Notes: a model not told the origin generated them from the letters alone. A stretch of DNA of 64,000 nucleotides from Symbiodinium kawagutii (GCA_009767595.1 VSDK01028318.1:43048-107047), one strand, 5' to 3'; shown: positions 1-10,641, numbered from the stretch's first letter. A program made the numbers and translations.

Positions 1-1137
1 TTTCAAGGATTTCCAACCTTGGCAAAAAGAGACAAACCATAAGAAAGCAAATGTGATTTCCTATTCTTCTCAGAAGGCGATGGGTTGCTGATGACTCATA
101 TACAATCATTGGTTGAGATTATTTTGGAGAAAAAACACAATTGCCGAGTAATAGATATACAAACAACCAATTACTGAATAATTAGTTAAAAATTGGTTGC
201 TATGATTCAGTAATTCAGTTGAAATTGCTGTTGATTTGCTGAGTCCCTTGTTCATGCTTCTCCGCCAGATCAACAGCAAAACATCGGACATGTTACGTGC
301 CTTGGCCCAGCTGCTTGGGGATGCTGGTGCCAAGCGGGAGCGAGCGCCAACATGGTTGTAGCGTTGCAGCACAGTCATGCACGCAGTTAGACCCCTACGT
401 ATATGTAGATTATATGTGCATTTATCAGCCTGACTTTGCCTATCTCCTCCCCATGAAGCCTCCCAACCCAAATCTTAAGGGTTGAATTGATGGGAAGATC
501 CTCTCGTCAGCATTAAACAGCACAGGCTGACTGTATGTGGATTAGAGTTTGGCCATCAGACAGGTCCAATACCATCCTCCTGGGTGCCTTTTTCCTGTCA
601 TGGGGGGGTCTTTGGTTTCCTTTTATATATTCCTTGTTTTTTTCCTATTGTGTTGCGCTGCTACTGGCATTCCTTCCACTACTGTCCATGATTCACACAT
701 GGGTGTGAGCCAGTCTGAAACTAGTGACCCCAAACATTGACCATTGATCCATGGATTGATTTAGCCTGCTGATCCATTTCCATGGCCCACTCGCTTCCCG
801 TGAAGAAGTTGGACACAACACTAGCACAAATCACAGAGAATAATAACTAGAAACAAGCAGGAAAAGATACATGTGCACGAAGAGCAACATGGAAAAAGGA
901 AAGGAAAACACATTGAAGACAATATGGCGTGATGTGCACAGCATTGAGTTGAAGAAATAGACATAAAGAGATGATTACATGATATGTGTCTATTTCTACA
1001 ATACATAAAGAGAGATTTTTGGTTTGATGGTTTCCACAGTTTTATGCACAGGCTGGCTTCAGCACCGTCCACTGGTCAGATCAAAATTGGCATTGGGGCA
1101 ATGAAACCCAACGGATAGAAGAGGAAGATGAGCCATG
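1..1137. other. No gene recognised
   Basis: Short overlapping open frames on both strands show no family motif, no consistent codon use and no convincing splice-flanked exon. Probably intergenic or intronic. Confidence 0.5.
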
Positions 1138-1157
1138 AAGAGAGAGAGAGAGAGAGC
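1138..1157. repeat. (AG)n microsatellite
   Basis: About ten AG dinucleotides in a row, just upstream of the 26-bp minisatellite. Confidence 0.9.
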
Positions 1158-1174
1158 ACCATAAAGATCTTGTA

Positions 1175-1356
1175 TTCTTCAATCCGTGGCGATAGGAAAA
1201 TTCTTCAATACCTGGCGATAGGAAAATTCTTCAATACCTGGCGATAGGAAAATTCTTCAATACCTGGTGATAGGAAAATTGTTGAATACCTGGTGATAGG
1301 AAAATTCTTCAATACCTGACGAGAGGAAAAAGCTTCAATACCTGGTGATAGGAAGT
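1175..1356. repeat. 26-bp minisatellite, 7 units
   Basis: Seven consecutive 26-bp units, each starting TTCTTCAATACCTGG and ending in a GATAGGAAAA-like tail. The central units are nearly identical and the outer ones diverge. A short minus-strand frame runs through it only because the unit lacks stops in that frame. Confidence 0.92.
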
Positions 1357-2030
1357 AAAGAGAAGCAAGAAGAAGCAAGTGCCATTGTGTGTGGGCACAT
1401 TGCCCCAATAGTTTCAATCAAGGCTAAGGAAGTTCCAGCTTTTTCCTTGAGATGACCTTGCAAAAGGAAAAGGGACAGGCAGACTACAGATAAGGAAGAC
1501 AGAGACTCAGAACTGCGGGGCTACTGGTCCTGGAAGGGATTGAGCGAGGAAATGTTTGCATAAAGACTCTTTGTTCCTGACTTGATATGTAGTCAATTGC
1601 TTGCGACTGGCATTGAGGCATTGCAGCAATTCCATTGATCACTGGTTGAAAAGACTTGTTGCAGTTCCTCAACTCTGACAACCTCTTTTTAGGCATTTGC
1701 AGCTGATGACTCTGATGCTTATTCAACACGATTAGCGGCTCCTTCATGGTTTCCATTCTGATGTTGAACCGTTGCTAGGGGCTGATACGAGATCATTTTA
1801 GAATCTGCTATAGTCTGAAGTTCTGTCAATACATAGCACCGTTACCAACCAGCAGCAGCCATGGGCCCTCTGCTCTTGGTGTCGCCACCTCCTTCCTTTG
1901 TGACCCCCTTTGGTCCTTCCGAAAATGATGAAGTTTTGCCCTTAGGACCAGGCACGGGGGGGTCCTGATGGCTGTGGGTCAAAACCCCCTACCCCTCCTT
2001 CCCCATCATCAACCATTGTTTTCCCTGTTA
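1357..2030. other. No gene recognised
   Basis: A 90-codon minus-strand open frame (1484-1756) is the longest here. It has no recognisable domain and no supporting context, so I do not call it a gene. Confidence 0.45.
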
Positions 2031-2100
2031 TTTCCGGCTATTATCCCCCATTATTGGTTAGATAATGTCGACCCATAGCCATATAGTCGGTATATCCCCT
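2031..2100. repeat. Interspersed repeat family 3, copy 1
   Basis: The stretch containing ATTATCCCCCATTATTGG, then GACCCATAGCC and a terminal ATATAG, recurs with only a few changes at 4461-4520. Copy 2 ends directly at a likely exon start, whereas this copy has no exon beside it. Confidence 0.75.
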
Positions 2101-2746
2101 ATAGTTGCTATAGTTGTTATCCCTTGGGTCTTGCCAATTAGCTGTAGCAGTCAAAAAACAGATTCTATATTTAGCGCCCCTTCAAAAATTGCACCATGAA
2201 TTTCAGTTTTTTTGGGAATATGCATTCGGTGGTGGGGTCTGCAGGTCTTGTGGTTCTTGTTTACTTTAGCCCGGCCTTTTGCTCTCTGCAGCTTTGGATC
2301 CATTTTTTCCCACATCAATTTAATTTTCAATTTTTAGTTGTGCCATGGCCCTTGATCACTGGTGGCTTTTGTGCAGGTTTAGGCATTGGGTCCGGGCGAT
2401 GTAGAAAAAATCAACTGGATGTAGGATTCCATACAATAGTATCAGAACAATAGTAATGCCCATAGATTGTGGGTACATAGACAGGGGTGCCATAGAGGTC
2501 CCGAAAATGGCCCCCAAAGGCCCCCATGGCGCCCATAGAGGTCCAGTAGAAGTCATTTGGAGCATTGTAGCGTTCGTCGTGTCATTTAGTGAAGGCTGCC
2601 GTAGACTTGATTTGGCAAACACAGTCAGCTACTCTTGGACTGTTGGCTATGTCTTTGAAAGGCCGACTTGTTGTGCAGGCAAGCCATGCCAAATGTTCAT
2701 TCAACTGTTGTTTTTTTTCTGGAACATTTTTTTGCCAAGAATGATG
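2101..2746. other. No gene recognised
   Basis: AT-rich and GC-rich patches with short frames only. A 2490-2545 patch repeats GGCCCCC/GCCCATAGAGG-like words. No exon is supported. Confidence 0.45.
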
Positions 2747-3046
2747 CTCCAGTTCGTGGTCTTTGGCTGCCTTCTTCGCGCAAAAAAATGTGTTCCAGTT
2801 CGTGGTTTTTGGCCGCCTTCTTCGTGCAAAAAATTGTGCTCCAGTTTGTGGTCTTTGGCCGCCTTCTCCGTGCAAAAAATTGTGCTCCAGTTCGTGGTTT
2901 TTGGCCGCCTTCTTCGTGCAAAAAATTGTGCTCCAGTTCGTGGTCTTTGGCTGCCTTCTTCATGCAAAAAATTGGGCTCCAGTTCGTGGTCTTTGGCCGC
3001 CTTCTTCGTGCAAAAAATTGTGCCCCAGCTCGTGGTGCGCCGCTTG
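2747..3046. repeat. 46-bp tandem array 1
   Basis: About 6.5 units of a 46-bp repeat that begins CTCCAGTTCGTGGTC and ends CGTGCAAAAAATTGTG. Substitutions are few (TTT/TTC, CTG/CCG, CTT/CTC). Because 46 is not a multiple of three and the unit lacks stops, long spurious open frames appear in several frames on both strands. Confidence 0.95.
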
Positions 3047-3297
3047 ATGGGTTAGCCAGATGGGAGGGCAGCTGGAGGGATGACTGTGTTTTGGGATTTT
3101 TTCTTCGCATGCTTCGTGCAATTTTTGGTGTTTTTTTTATTTTTAACATTTTCGGGGTGCTTTGTTTAAAAGGATTTAATGGGAGCAACGCCATTAAAAT
3201 TGCCAACTCCAGTTTGCCAGGCGTTCCTGTAAGGTCTGCGGGTCTAGAGCCCCGAATTTTCCCATGCTCAAGCGTGTTTTGGCGCAAAAAATTGCGC
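3047..3297. other. Unique spacer between the two 46-bp arrays
   Basis: About 250 bp of non-repeat sequence containing a T-rich stretch separates the arrays. No coding signal is seen. Confidence 0.7.
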
Positions 3298-3625
3298 TCC
3301 AGTTCGTGGTCTTTGGCTGCCTTCTTCGTGCAAAATATTGTGCTCCAGTTCGTGGTCTTTGGCTGCCTTCTTCGCGCAAAAAAATGTGTTCCAGTTCGTG
3401 GTTTTTGGCCGCCTTCTTCGTGCAAAAAATTGTGTTCCAGTTCGTGGTCTTTGGCCGCCTTCTCCGTGCAAAAAATTGTGCTCCAGTTCGTGGTCTTTGG
3501 CCGCCTTCTCCGTGCAAAAAATTGTGCTCCAGTTCGTGGTTTTTGGCCGCCTTCTTCGTGCAAAAAATTGTGCTCCAGTTCGTGGTCTTTGGCTGCCTTC
3601 TTCGTGCAAAAAATTGTGCTCTGTT
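3298..3625. repeat. 46-bp tandem array 2
   Basis: Seven further units of the same 46-bp repeat in the same orientation. A decayed fragment of the unit (TTCTTCGTGCAATAAATTG) is seen again near 4180-4205, so the family has spread locally beyond the arrays. Confidence 0.95.
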
Positions 3626-3804
3626 TTCATTTTTGTGTGCTTCTGGCGTGGTTTTGTTACTGCCGAATTGACTGTTAGATATCGAAAAACAGCAACTTTT
3701 GTTGCTAATAATTTTAACAAGGACCAGCCCCGGTCCACGAACCCCTCCCCACTCCAATCCCGAGACCCGACATGGCCTTCCCAGACTGCCTCAAAAATGT
3801 TGAT

Positions 3805-3965
3805 TTTGAAGGAAGGGAAATGTAAGGTAGGAAAGGGACAGGGACAAGGACAGGGAAGGGAAAAAAGGAAACAAAAGCAAAGGACATGAAACAAAAAGAA
3901 AGGAAAGGAAAGAAAAGGAAAGAAAAGGAAGAAGGAAAGGAAAACAAGGCAAGGAAACTGTGGGC
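3805..3965 (+). repeat. Purine-rich tract
   Basis: About 160 bases that are almost entirely A and G on the + strand, built of irregular GGAAA/GGGAAAGG words. Strongly strand-asymmetric and non-coding in appearance. Confidence 0.85.
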
Positions 3966-4224
3966 ATTTTCGGAAACAAGGTTTGTCATTTTTGAAACCC
4001 CCAAACTCCCAGAACACATTTAGAAAATGGAACAACTAAGCAAAATTGCCGCCCTACCATTTCCTTTGCAAACAAATTGATGATATTTTTTGGCAGGCCG
4101 CGTCAATTGGCAGACTGTTGGGTGAAGCAGAAAAAAGGGTGCTGCACATGTTGCCTTTCTATGTCTTATTTTTGCAAAATTCTTCGTGCAATAAATTGTG
4201 GTCCAGATTGTGTTTTGTGTGACA

Positions 4225-4520
4225 GCCATTAGGCAAGTGACAAGTTATCCCCTATTATTATTAACTATTAACAAGCTAGTTAAACCATGGGTTGGTTGGT
4301 TAATATTGACTCATAACCATAAATAGCTGGTATATCCCCTACTATTGTTGGTTACTCTCCCTAGTATTAACAATTTATCAGCTAGTTAACCATTGTTGTT
4401 GGTTAATACTAAGGTTAACCCTTAGTCCCCCTGGTTCCCCTATTATTAACCATAGTTTTTCCTATTGTTGGTTATTATCCCCCATTATTGGTTAGATAAT
4501 ATCGACCCATAGCCCTATAG
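4225..4520. repeat. Interspersed repeat family 3, degenerate stretch plus copy 2
   Basis: Several degenerate repeats of TATTATTAACCA / GGTTATTATCCCC / GTATATCCCC-type words fill 4245-4450. A good copy (4461-4520) matches 2031-2095. It ends in CCCTATAG, which can serve as the 3' splice acceptor of the exon that follows. Confidence 0.75.
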
Positions 4521-4650
4521 GGATCTGCCGAGGTGAAAGCAACGACAATCACAGCAGCATCAGCCGACGCCTGGACGAGCGCCTGGAGCATTGCAACTCT
4601 TTGGAGGCGCCCACCGCCAGCACGGGCAGGCCGCCAGGCTACCATCAAAG
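4521..4650 (+). CDS. Candidate exon 1 of a coiled-coil protein gene
   Basis: Open between an AG acceptor at the end of the repeat and an AAAG|GTCCGC donor. The product includes SISRRLDERLEHCNSLEAP, a hydrophilic heptad-like helix, and a Pro/Gly-rich end. Higher GC than its surroundings. Similar charged, helical exons follow on the same strand to about 12.6 kb. The family is not recognised. Confidence 0.6.
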
Positions 4651-4834
4651 GTCCGCATGAAGTATGGTGAAATTAGATAATCAGGATTTGTTGGATTTTT
4701 GTTGGATTTTTGTTGGATTCATTTTGGGATTTCTTGGAGTTTGACAAATGTAGTCAGGTCTGACATCAGTGAAGGCTTGCAATCCAGTGGATCCAACCAC
4801 TGGATCGTGTCCATGTTCCCTGGTGTTGGGCCAG

Positions 4835-4882
4835 GCCATGATCGTGGAACATCGGCAAAATCATCAGGAGATGCAGAGCAAG
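4835..4882 (+). CDS. Candidate micro-exon 2, coiled-coil gene
   Basis: Sixteen codons (AMIVEHRQNHQEMQSK) between GGCCAG and a strong AAG|GTACGG donor. The exon is a multiple of three and phase 0. Charged and helical, like its neighbours. The frame stays open beyond the donor, so a longer exon is possible. Confidence 0.5.
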
Positions 4883-5380
4883 GTACGGCAAGCCCAGGAT
4901 TCGTGGATCACTGGTGCAAGCAATGGAACACCTTCCGTGCATGAGATAGCTTTTACATGCATTTAAGGTCTAAAGAGTTAAAAATAAATGGTTCCAGGCA
5001 CCACGATGGCTATGGCAGCTACGGGCACGAACGCATATGGCTGCCATGTTTTGTTGGCCTAGCATCCAAGCGTTGATGTACTGGCAAATTGTTGCACGTG
5101 CTGGGCGCTACCCCCGCGATTGTCGACAATCCATGAACTTCCTGATGATTCTAATAATCAGGAGTAGCCGTAGTTTAATTACTTACAGCTTAGGTTAGCT
5201 TTCATCAATTGATCGTGAGACTGATAATTATCATCATGGCAATCGTATGAACGGTGTCCTTCATGTTCTTCAGTTGTTCAGTGCTTTTTTAACTGCACTT
5301 GCACCGGTGTTTCAAGGCTCATGGATCTTAATGGTGTCCTTACTCATTGCAGGGCCTCAACTTGATTTCTGAGCTCCCAG

Positions 5381-5531
5381 CAGAGCAGCCAGCACTGAGA
5401 TTCAGCCGGGACAACCGCTTCCGCTGCAGATGGATGTCCAGAAGGAAGACTTGGAATTGCGCATTACCTCAGTCCATTCGGCCATGACCAAGCAGGAGCG
5501 GGTGGTGTTGCGAGCTTCTATGGCGTTGAAA
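5381..5531 (+). CDS. Candidate exon 3, coiled-coil gene
   Basis: Open from an in-frame stop at 5370, with acceptor CTCCCAG. Contains MDVQKEDLELRITSVHSAM followed by TKQERVVLRASMALK, a charged amphipathic helix. The end has no GT donor; AAA|GCTAGG would be a GC donor, which dinoflagellates use. Confidence 0.6.
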
Positions 5532-5889
5532 GCTAGGCTTTGCTTGATACAGGCATGTATCTTTGTCGATATTTACAGGTACACGTTTATCTATATAAAA
5601 ATGGTATACATTCCTTTCTATATGCGTCATATGTTATGTATATTTTTATGTATGTGCTGCAGGGTGTGAGCACAGCTCTTTTGACACCAGCAAAGCGAAG
5701 AGCAACGGTATTTTGTTTGCATGTAACTAAGTACCCAGAAACCACGCACACACACACACATTTTATTTGTGCATATATTTCTTTATACATATATATATAT
5801 ATATATTTTTACATATTTTACATATTGATTATCTATGTGATCATGCGTATGTTTAAGGTATTTGCACTTCTCTGTTGATGTCCTTGCAG

Positions 5890-5975
5890 ATCCGGAAGCT
5901 CAGGGCGAGGAACTGGAGCGGTCCACCAGCGAACGCATGGAGTCCATGGAGCAGCAGCAGACGAAGGGCAGCAAG
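5890..5975 (+). CDS. Candidate exon 4, coiled-coil gene
   Basis: Bounded by CTTGCAG| and GCAAG|GTGCGA. Reads PEAQGEELERSTSERMESM then EQQQTKGSK: very charged, helix-forming and clearly unlike the AT-rich flanks. One of the clearest exons in this region. Confidence 0.68.
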
Positions 5976-6080
5976 GTGCGATGCCGCGGCTGGGGGGCCC
6001 GGGGCGGGGCCCGGGGTCCCTAGGGAAGCCCCATGGAGTTGTGTAACCCCGCGGCTGGTTCCCGGGGTTCCCTAGGGAAG
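5976..6080. repeat. GC-rich duplicated block
   Basis: The word CCGGGGTTCCCTAGGGAAG occurs twice with small changes, within a GGGGCCCGGGG-rich stretch directly downstream of exon 4. Probably intronic. Confidence 0.6.
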
Positions 6081-6757
6081 TGGAAGCTTAAGGGTGGGGC
6101 AACTTGGTGCATGGGAAGCCGGCCATAGCAAGGTCTCAAGAGCTAGAAACAACTTGTGAATGGCTTTGTTGGCAAGCAACTGTCGGGCCTAATGAGGACT
6201 TGCTGTGAACCAGGGCACTCATGTTGGCGGATAGGAGTTATTTACAATGCTGACTTATGGATCCTGCCAATCAATTATTTGGATGACAAATTTGTGGAGT
6301 TGTGCTACAGCCACTTAGCACGGTCATTTGAGTCATGAGAATGGTGGAAGTTTTGCTGCTTGGTGCAGTTTTAGAGTTCATGAGGATGCGCCTGTATCAT
6401 GGAGCAGTGGTGTGTTCTCACGTGACCACTGACGAGTGAAGCCCATGAAAGCGCCCACGACATGTTCCAAGCCCTTGCCTCCATTCCTTGCGCATTGAAT
6501 GATGGAAAGCCTCGGACCGGTTCACGTCAGAATCTTCAGATGAATGCGTTGAAGAAGTTGTTCGCATCACATCATGTATGACATTGTATGACATTGTTAT
6601 CAGATTCAACGGCTCAGATGCAAACGGTTTAGGTGGGCTTCACCCACCCATATAGTACCATGGTGACTTCATTCACTTTGTGAGGGTTTTCCTGCCGCTC
6701 AGAAACAGTCAACAGTAGGCCATGCACATCTAAATCATCCAAATCATCCATCAGCTA
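6081..6757. other. Intron-like stretch
   Basis: Short frames only. No convincing exon between exon 4 and the MITE-like element. Confidence 0.45.
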
Positions 6758-6855
6758 GCTGATGGTTTCAATGGTTGCTTTATGTTCCCTAGTAATCATT
6801 AACAAATGGCTGGTAGACTCATCTTTTTCAAAGGGGTGGTTCAACCACCAACCAG
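6758..6855. mobile_element. MITE-like element family 2, copy a
   Basis: Starts GCTGATGGTTTCAA and ends GGTTCAACCACCAACCAG, so its termini are inverted relatives of CTGGTTGGTGGTTTCAA. The interior shares CCCTAGTAATCATTAACAAA with the copies near 31.6 and 34.7 kb. About 100 bp, no coding capacity. Confidence 0.65.
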
Positions 6856-6911
6856 ATAGACATGGCTACTCCCTCTATGGTGATTTGCCATCGCAATGTC
6901 ACCTTCACCAG

Positions 6912-6978
6912 CAGCAGGAGAGCCAGAAGCACCTCAATGCCATGGATTTGCGCCTGGCTGCCCTGCAAGGGGCAACGG
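6912..6978 (+). CDS. Candidate exon 5, coiled-coil gene
   Basis: Bounded by CACCAG| and ACG|GTGAGT, a strong donor. Encodes QQESQKHLNAMDLRLAALQG, a heptad-like helix. It lies about 55 bp after a MITE-like copy. Confidence 0.62.
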
Positions 6979-7668
6979 GTGAGTTGGGGCTCCCCAGTGA
7001 GAAGCCCTGCGATAATTTCGTGTCGTGCAGCTGAAGCCACCAGAAGTGGCACCTGCTGGTGATGTAGCAGGTTACTAACAGGTAGAGGTGGTGGATCTGG
7101 ATTTTCCTGTGATTCCCAGTGATGTAGCTGGTTCCATCCATGAAGATCTTGCATGGTTGGCTTCACCAGTTCACGCGTGGGATATTTGATGATTTTTGCT
7201 TCTACTGAAGCTGTTTGACGCATCGAACTTACCACAAGTTGCCACTGCGTCGGTGTTTTGATTTAGTTTATCCGATCCAATGATAGGTATGAGTAAACAT
7301 TGGCCGAACATTACGCACAAATGTGTTTGCAAATTTGGACTGCCAGTGAATCAGGATGCTGAAACTCAGGCACAGACCGACAGGCATGCACGAAGGCATA
7401 CCAACATGTAACATACATCATTGTTTGCACATCGTGACACGTCAATAAATTATGATAATTATGATAGAGATAATCAGTACATTATATGTATATATATATA
7501 TATTGTATTTTATAATTATTATAGTATAAATAGCTTCTATTATAGTATATATACGTCATCAGATTATGCTAAATAGATATCAGCACCAGTATAGTATATG
7601 TAGCTGCCATTTCCTACGCCTAACGTGTAGTCATGCATTGGCCCGGGCCTGGCTACCAGCTTGACCAG
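6979..7668. other. Intron-like stretch with (TA)n
   Basis: AT-rich, with a (TA)n tract around 7490-7503. No exon seen. Confidence 0.5.
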
Positions 7669-7730
7669 GTGCAAGCGCGACATTGGGAAGCTGCGGGATG
7701 AGGTGAACAGTCTCACGGTCCGGTCCCAAG
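7669..7730 (+). CDS. Candidate exon 6, coiled-coil gene
   Basis: After GACCAG|, the frame reads CKRDIGKLRDEVNSLTVRSQ, a strong coiled-coil pattern. The exit appears to be CAAG|GCTGAG, a GC donor; no GT is close by and a stop follows in frame. Confidence 0.6.
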
Positions 7731-7973
7731 GCTGAGACTGATGGCTGATTGGTTTTCCGGCTTGGTTGGTTGCAGTTGAATAATGGTATTGATTGCATTT
7801 AAAACCAACATGCCAATAATGGTCAAATGATGGTTGTTAGATTATGGTCTACTAACAGTATATACATTGTTAATCAGCAGGTAAAGTAGTTAGATAGAGG
7901 TTAATTACAACCATGAACCCCCAGACCCTAAAAAGTTCAGCCTTCAGAATGCAGGCTATTCTCTGCGAACCAG

Positions 7974-8085
7974 GTGAAGAGTGCCGCGCACGACGTGGAT
8001 GTGGGGAAGAACAGCGATGACATCCGGAAGTTGGAACGTCCGGGGACCCGTGCAGCCACACGGCCTCAGTTGGATCAGGCTGCTG
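7974..8085 (+). CDS. Candidate exon 7, coiled-coil gene
   Basis: Acceptor GAACCAG|. Reads VKSAAHDVDVGKNSDDIRKL then a Pro/Arg-rich tail. Likely donor GCTG|GTATAG. Charged and helix-prone, GC-rich against AT-rich flanks. Confidence 0.6.
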
Positions 8086-8257
8086 GTATAGCAGCGTCAT
8101 CCACCAGCGCATGTTTGATGATCTAAGTTGAGATTTCTATGGATTTGGTGTGCTGAGGCCCGGCTTGCATCCCCAATTCCAGCTGTTTGGACAAGACAAA
8201 CAATTCTTGTTTGGACATTCCGTACCCTATCAAATGGCTCAAGCAAGCGTTGTTTCA

Positions 8258-8374
8258 CCAAATGGAGGTTTCTCAAAATAGGGGACCCCCCAAAAATGGC
8301 TGGTTTATTGCTATAAGTAGTTGATATAGGATGATTTAGGGGCACCCCTATTTTGAGAAACACCCAAATGGAGG
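8258..8374. mobile_element. MITE family 1, copy a, with target-site duplication
   Basis: A 95-bp core (8269-8363) begins TTTCTCAAAATAGGGG and ends CCCCTATTTTGAGAAACA, near-perfect inverted termini. It is flanked on both sides by the identical 11-bp word CCAAATGGAGG. Non-coding. Further copies lie near 11.99, 21.7, 22.6 and 25.96 kb. Confidence 0.85.
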
Positions 8375-8475
8375 CATGCTTTTGCTTGCCGGGAATCGCC
8401 ACCAGCGCCATGTCTAGGCTGCTTTTTTCGGGGACCCGAGGCCAACGAGCAGAAGATGACCAACGCCACAAGCAG

Positions 8476-8524
8476 GACCAGTTTCAGAATATGATGACTG
8501 CCGCCCGAGCATCCGAGCAAACAG
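8476..8524 (+). CDS. Candidate micro-exon 8, coiled-coil gene
   Basis: Acceptor AAGCAG|, reading DQFQNMMTAARASEQT. The end fits ACAG|GATCTA, a GA donor. Short, so moderate support only. Confidence 0.42.
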
Positions 8525-9058
8525 GATCTAATATATTTAATATGATCTATATAATTATTCTTATATCAGTGATTGGGTGGGATCTAATAATTGGCAACTT
8601 TTGTGTTTTTGTCTTTTCCGCTGGGTTAACTTGCTAGGTGTGGGTTCTTGAGGGGCAGCTTGACGACCCAAGACCTGACTCTACGACTCTTCACCCACAG
8701 CTGGAATCTTGTCACGTACATAACCTTCGTGGTACTGGCCACTTCATACATTCATAATGTCTCCAGCCCATTCTATGTTGAGCACGGATTGTCAAGGCAA
8801 CAAAGTGCGGCAATCATCACAAACAGGGCGTCATGTTCAATGTTCATTTGCCATGTCATTTGGCATACCCAGGCCCAGATGTGCGTGACTGCGTCCTTTT
8901 TGTTTAACTATTAGCCTGCCAGAATGCAATAAGAAGATTGGACAGGGCACACCATGGTTTGCCACACCCTGATGCTATGCAAGTCCCTGTTTCGAAATCT
9001 TGGACATCACGGGTGACTTGCCCCGTACAGGAACCCTTTTCCTGTCCATCATCGCTAG

Positions 9059-9098
9059 GAGTTCGATGGTATCTACGACGAGTTGGATCAGATTCTTG
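9059..9098 (+). CDS. Candidate micro-exon 9, coiled-coil gene
   Basis: Acceptor GCTAG| and donor CTTG|GTTGAT frame EFDGIYDELDQIL, an acidic helix. Supported only by splice signals and composition. Confidence 0.4.
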
Positions 9099-9217
9099 GT
9101 TGATTCGAAACCATCGATGCCGTGTCAGAGGTTATGCCGAGCTCTCAAGATGCATAGATTTCACAGCTCGTCAGATCCAGTCCTGGTCACTCTTGATCAA
9201 TGTCTTGCGGGGGAAGC

Positions 9218-9301
9218 CATCCATGGCACTCACCTGGTCGTCATCCATGGCACTCACCTGGTCGCCATCCATGGCACTCACCTGGTCGCCATCCATGGTG
9301 C
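9218..9301. repeat. 24-bp tandem repeat, about 3.5 units
   Basis: Units of CATCCATGGCACTCACCTGG plus four bases. Since 24 is a multiple of three it stays open in frame, but I see no reason to call it coding. Confidence 0.85.
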
Positions 9302-9385
9302 TCCTTGTAAGTTACCCCGGGATACCCCGGGTTCCTTCAGATGTTTGAGCACCACGTAGCTGTGGCTTGGATGATGTGGCTCCAG

Positions 9386-9517
9386 TGGCCCTCGCGGCTC
9401 GCAGTTGGTTCAGCCCCGGTCGTGTCGCCATGGCGAAGCTCGCAGACATTCCGGTGGTCACCCGACCTGCGGAGCCTTCGGCTTCTTGGACGCTGGCGGA
9501 AGTGCCGTGGCGGTCAG
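9386..9517 (+). CDS. Candidate exon, frame uncertain
   Basis: GC-rich block between GCTCCAG| and GTCAG|GTTGGC. One frame gives FSPGRVAMAKLADIPVVTRP. Two other frames and the minus strand are also open over most of it, so the frame is not secure. It fits in position with the preceding coiled-coil exons. Confidence 0.38.
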
Positions 9518-10579
9518 GTTGGCACCACCCGAAGCATCCGATGCTAAGCAACGTTGCTATTTCACGATCCATTTTTTGGGGAAGTAGCTTGAAGGATTTT
9601 GAAGGAGATTCACGGGCTGTACTGGCTGAATCGGGATTTTCGAGTTTGGGAGTTTGTCATGTCTTGTCATCCACAGCACCAGGCTGCTGTTTGTTTTGCC
9701 CACGCGAGCACACATGAAGTTGCAAACAACCAGTCTAAGAACTGTGTTGGAGTGCTGGTGGATTGCCAAGAACTCAAAAGTTACAATCAGAACTGATTCT
9801 GGAACACAACCGGGACTTTTCTACCAAGTGCCCATGGGATATGAGTTTGAGCCCTTGCCAGCAGGCTGATCCTGAATGGACCTTTCAAAACGATTTACAA
9901 GTTCTACTGCATTTTGGAGCTTCAACTTTTGGAAGAGGATGTTCATAACTCAAAAGTGCCTGGTTGATGGAGATCGAACCAACGATAGTTGGAGAGACTG
10001 CTTGTGTTGGTGATCAGTAGTGCAGTAGGTAGACTACTGTTGATGATTCTACTACTTAGAAATTGATGATTTCACGCCTGTGTTGGAGATCGAACCGCCG
10101 TTTTACGCATGTACGAAACAGCTGCCACCTCCCAGGTTGCCAAGCTGCCCCAGCGGATGCTCACGGCGCGCTGGGAACGGTTGTGGCATGCTTAGTGATG
10201 GTTTGTTGGGAGGTTCTCGAGCCATAGGGGGCCTCCAAAATGGATGGATTTATAATGTTTCACTAGTATAAATGGCTTGCAAATACAGATTTGGGGAGTA
10301 TTTGAGAAACCACCAGTTGGTGAATGGGTTTATGATGGCTCATGGTTAGTGACATTCAATAGTGATTATTATGGCTTTGTACCGGTGATTGATTGTTTAT
10401 CAACCTTTAGCATGGATGATGTTGGTAAGGGACAGTGCATCCAGGAAAGTAATTATGGGAGCCCATGCGATTGCCACGTCAAACATGTTCAAAACATTTA
10501 AGGAGGTTCAAGATTTCAGACCAGTTCTAGAAATGAAGCAAAAATAGATGCAGGAATCATTTGAGTCAAGTGATTTCGG
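9518..10579. other. No gene recognised
   Basis: Short frames only. The word GGAGATCGAACC occurs twice (about 9968 and 10085); it was considered and rejected as a tRNA T-arm. Confidence 0.5.
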
Positions 10580-10600
10580 CCGAAGCCTTTTCGGCTCAGC
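10580..10600 (+). other. Degenerate dinoflagellate spliced-leader relic
   Basis: The 21 bases from CCGAAGCCTTTTCGGCTCAG match the conserved dinoflagellate spliced leader (known to end TAGCCATTTTGGCTCAAG) at 16 of 21 positions without gaps. It lies 41 bases before the ATG of an intronless ORF, as expected when a trans-spliced mRNA has been copied back into the genome. Confidence 0.6.
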
Positions 10601-10641
10601 CGCCATCTCTAGCCTGTTGCAATCACCACAACCCTGAAGCC

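Noticed and set aside
1175..1356. CRISPR-like array
   Set aside because: Units are directly adjacent 26-mers without spacers, in a eukaryotic context; an ordinary minisatellite.
2668..3757. Open frames of 200-340 codons on both strands
   Set aside because: They are produced by the stop-free 46-bp repeat in rotating phase; the peptides are just the repeat read in different frames.
9960..10100. Possible tRNA T-arm (GGTTCGATCTCC on the minus strand, twice)
   Set aside because: The flanking bases cannot form a T-stem and no D-arm or acceptor stem is present.
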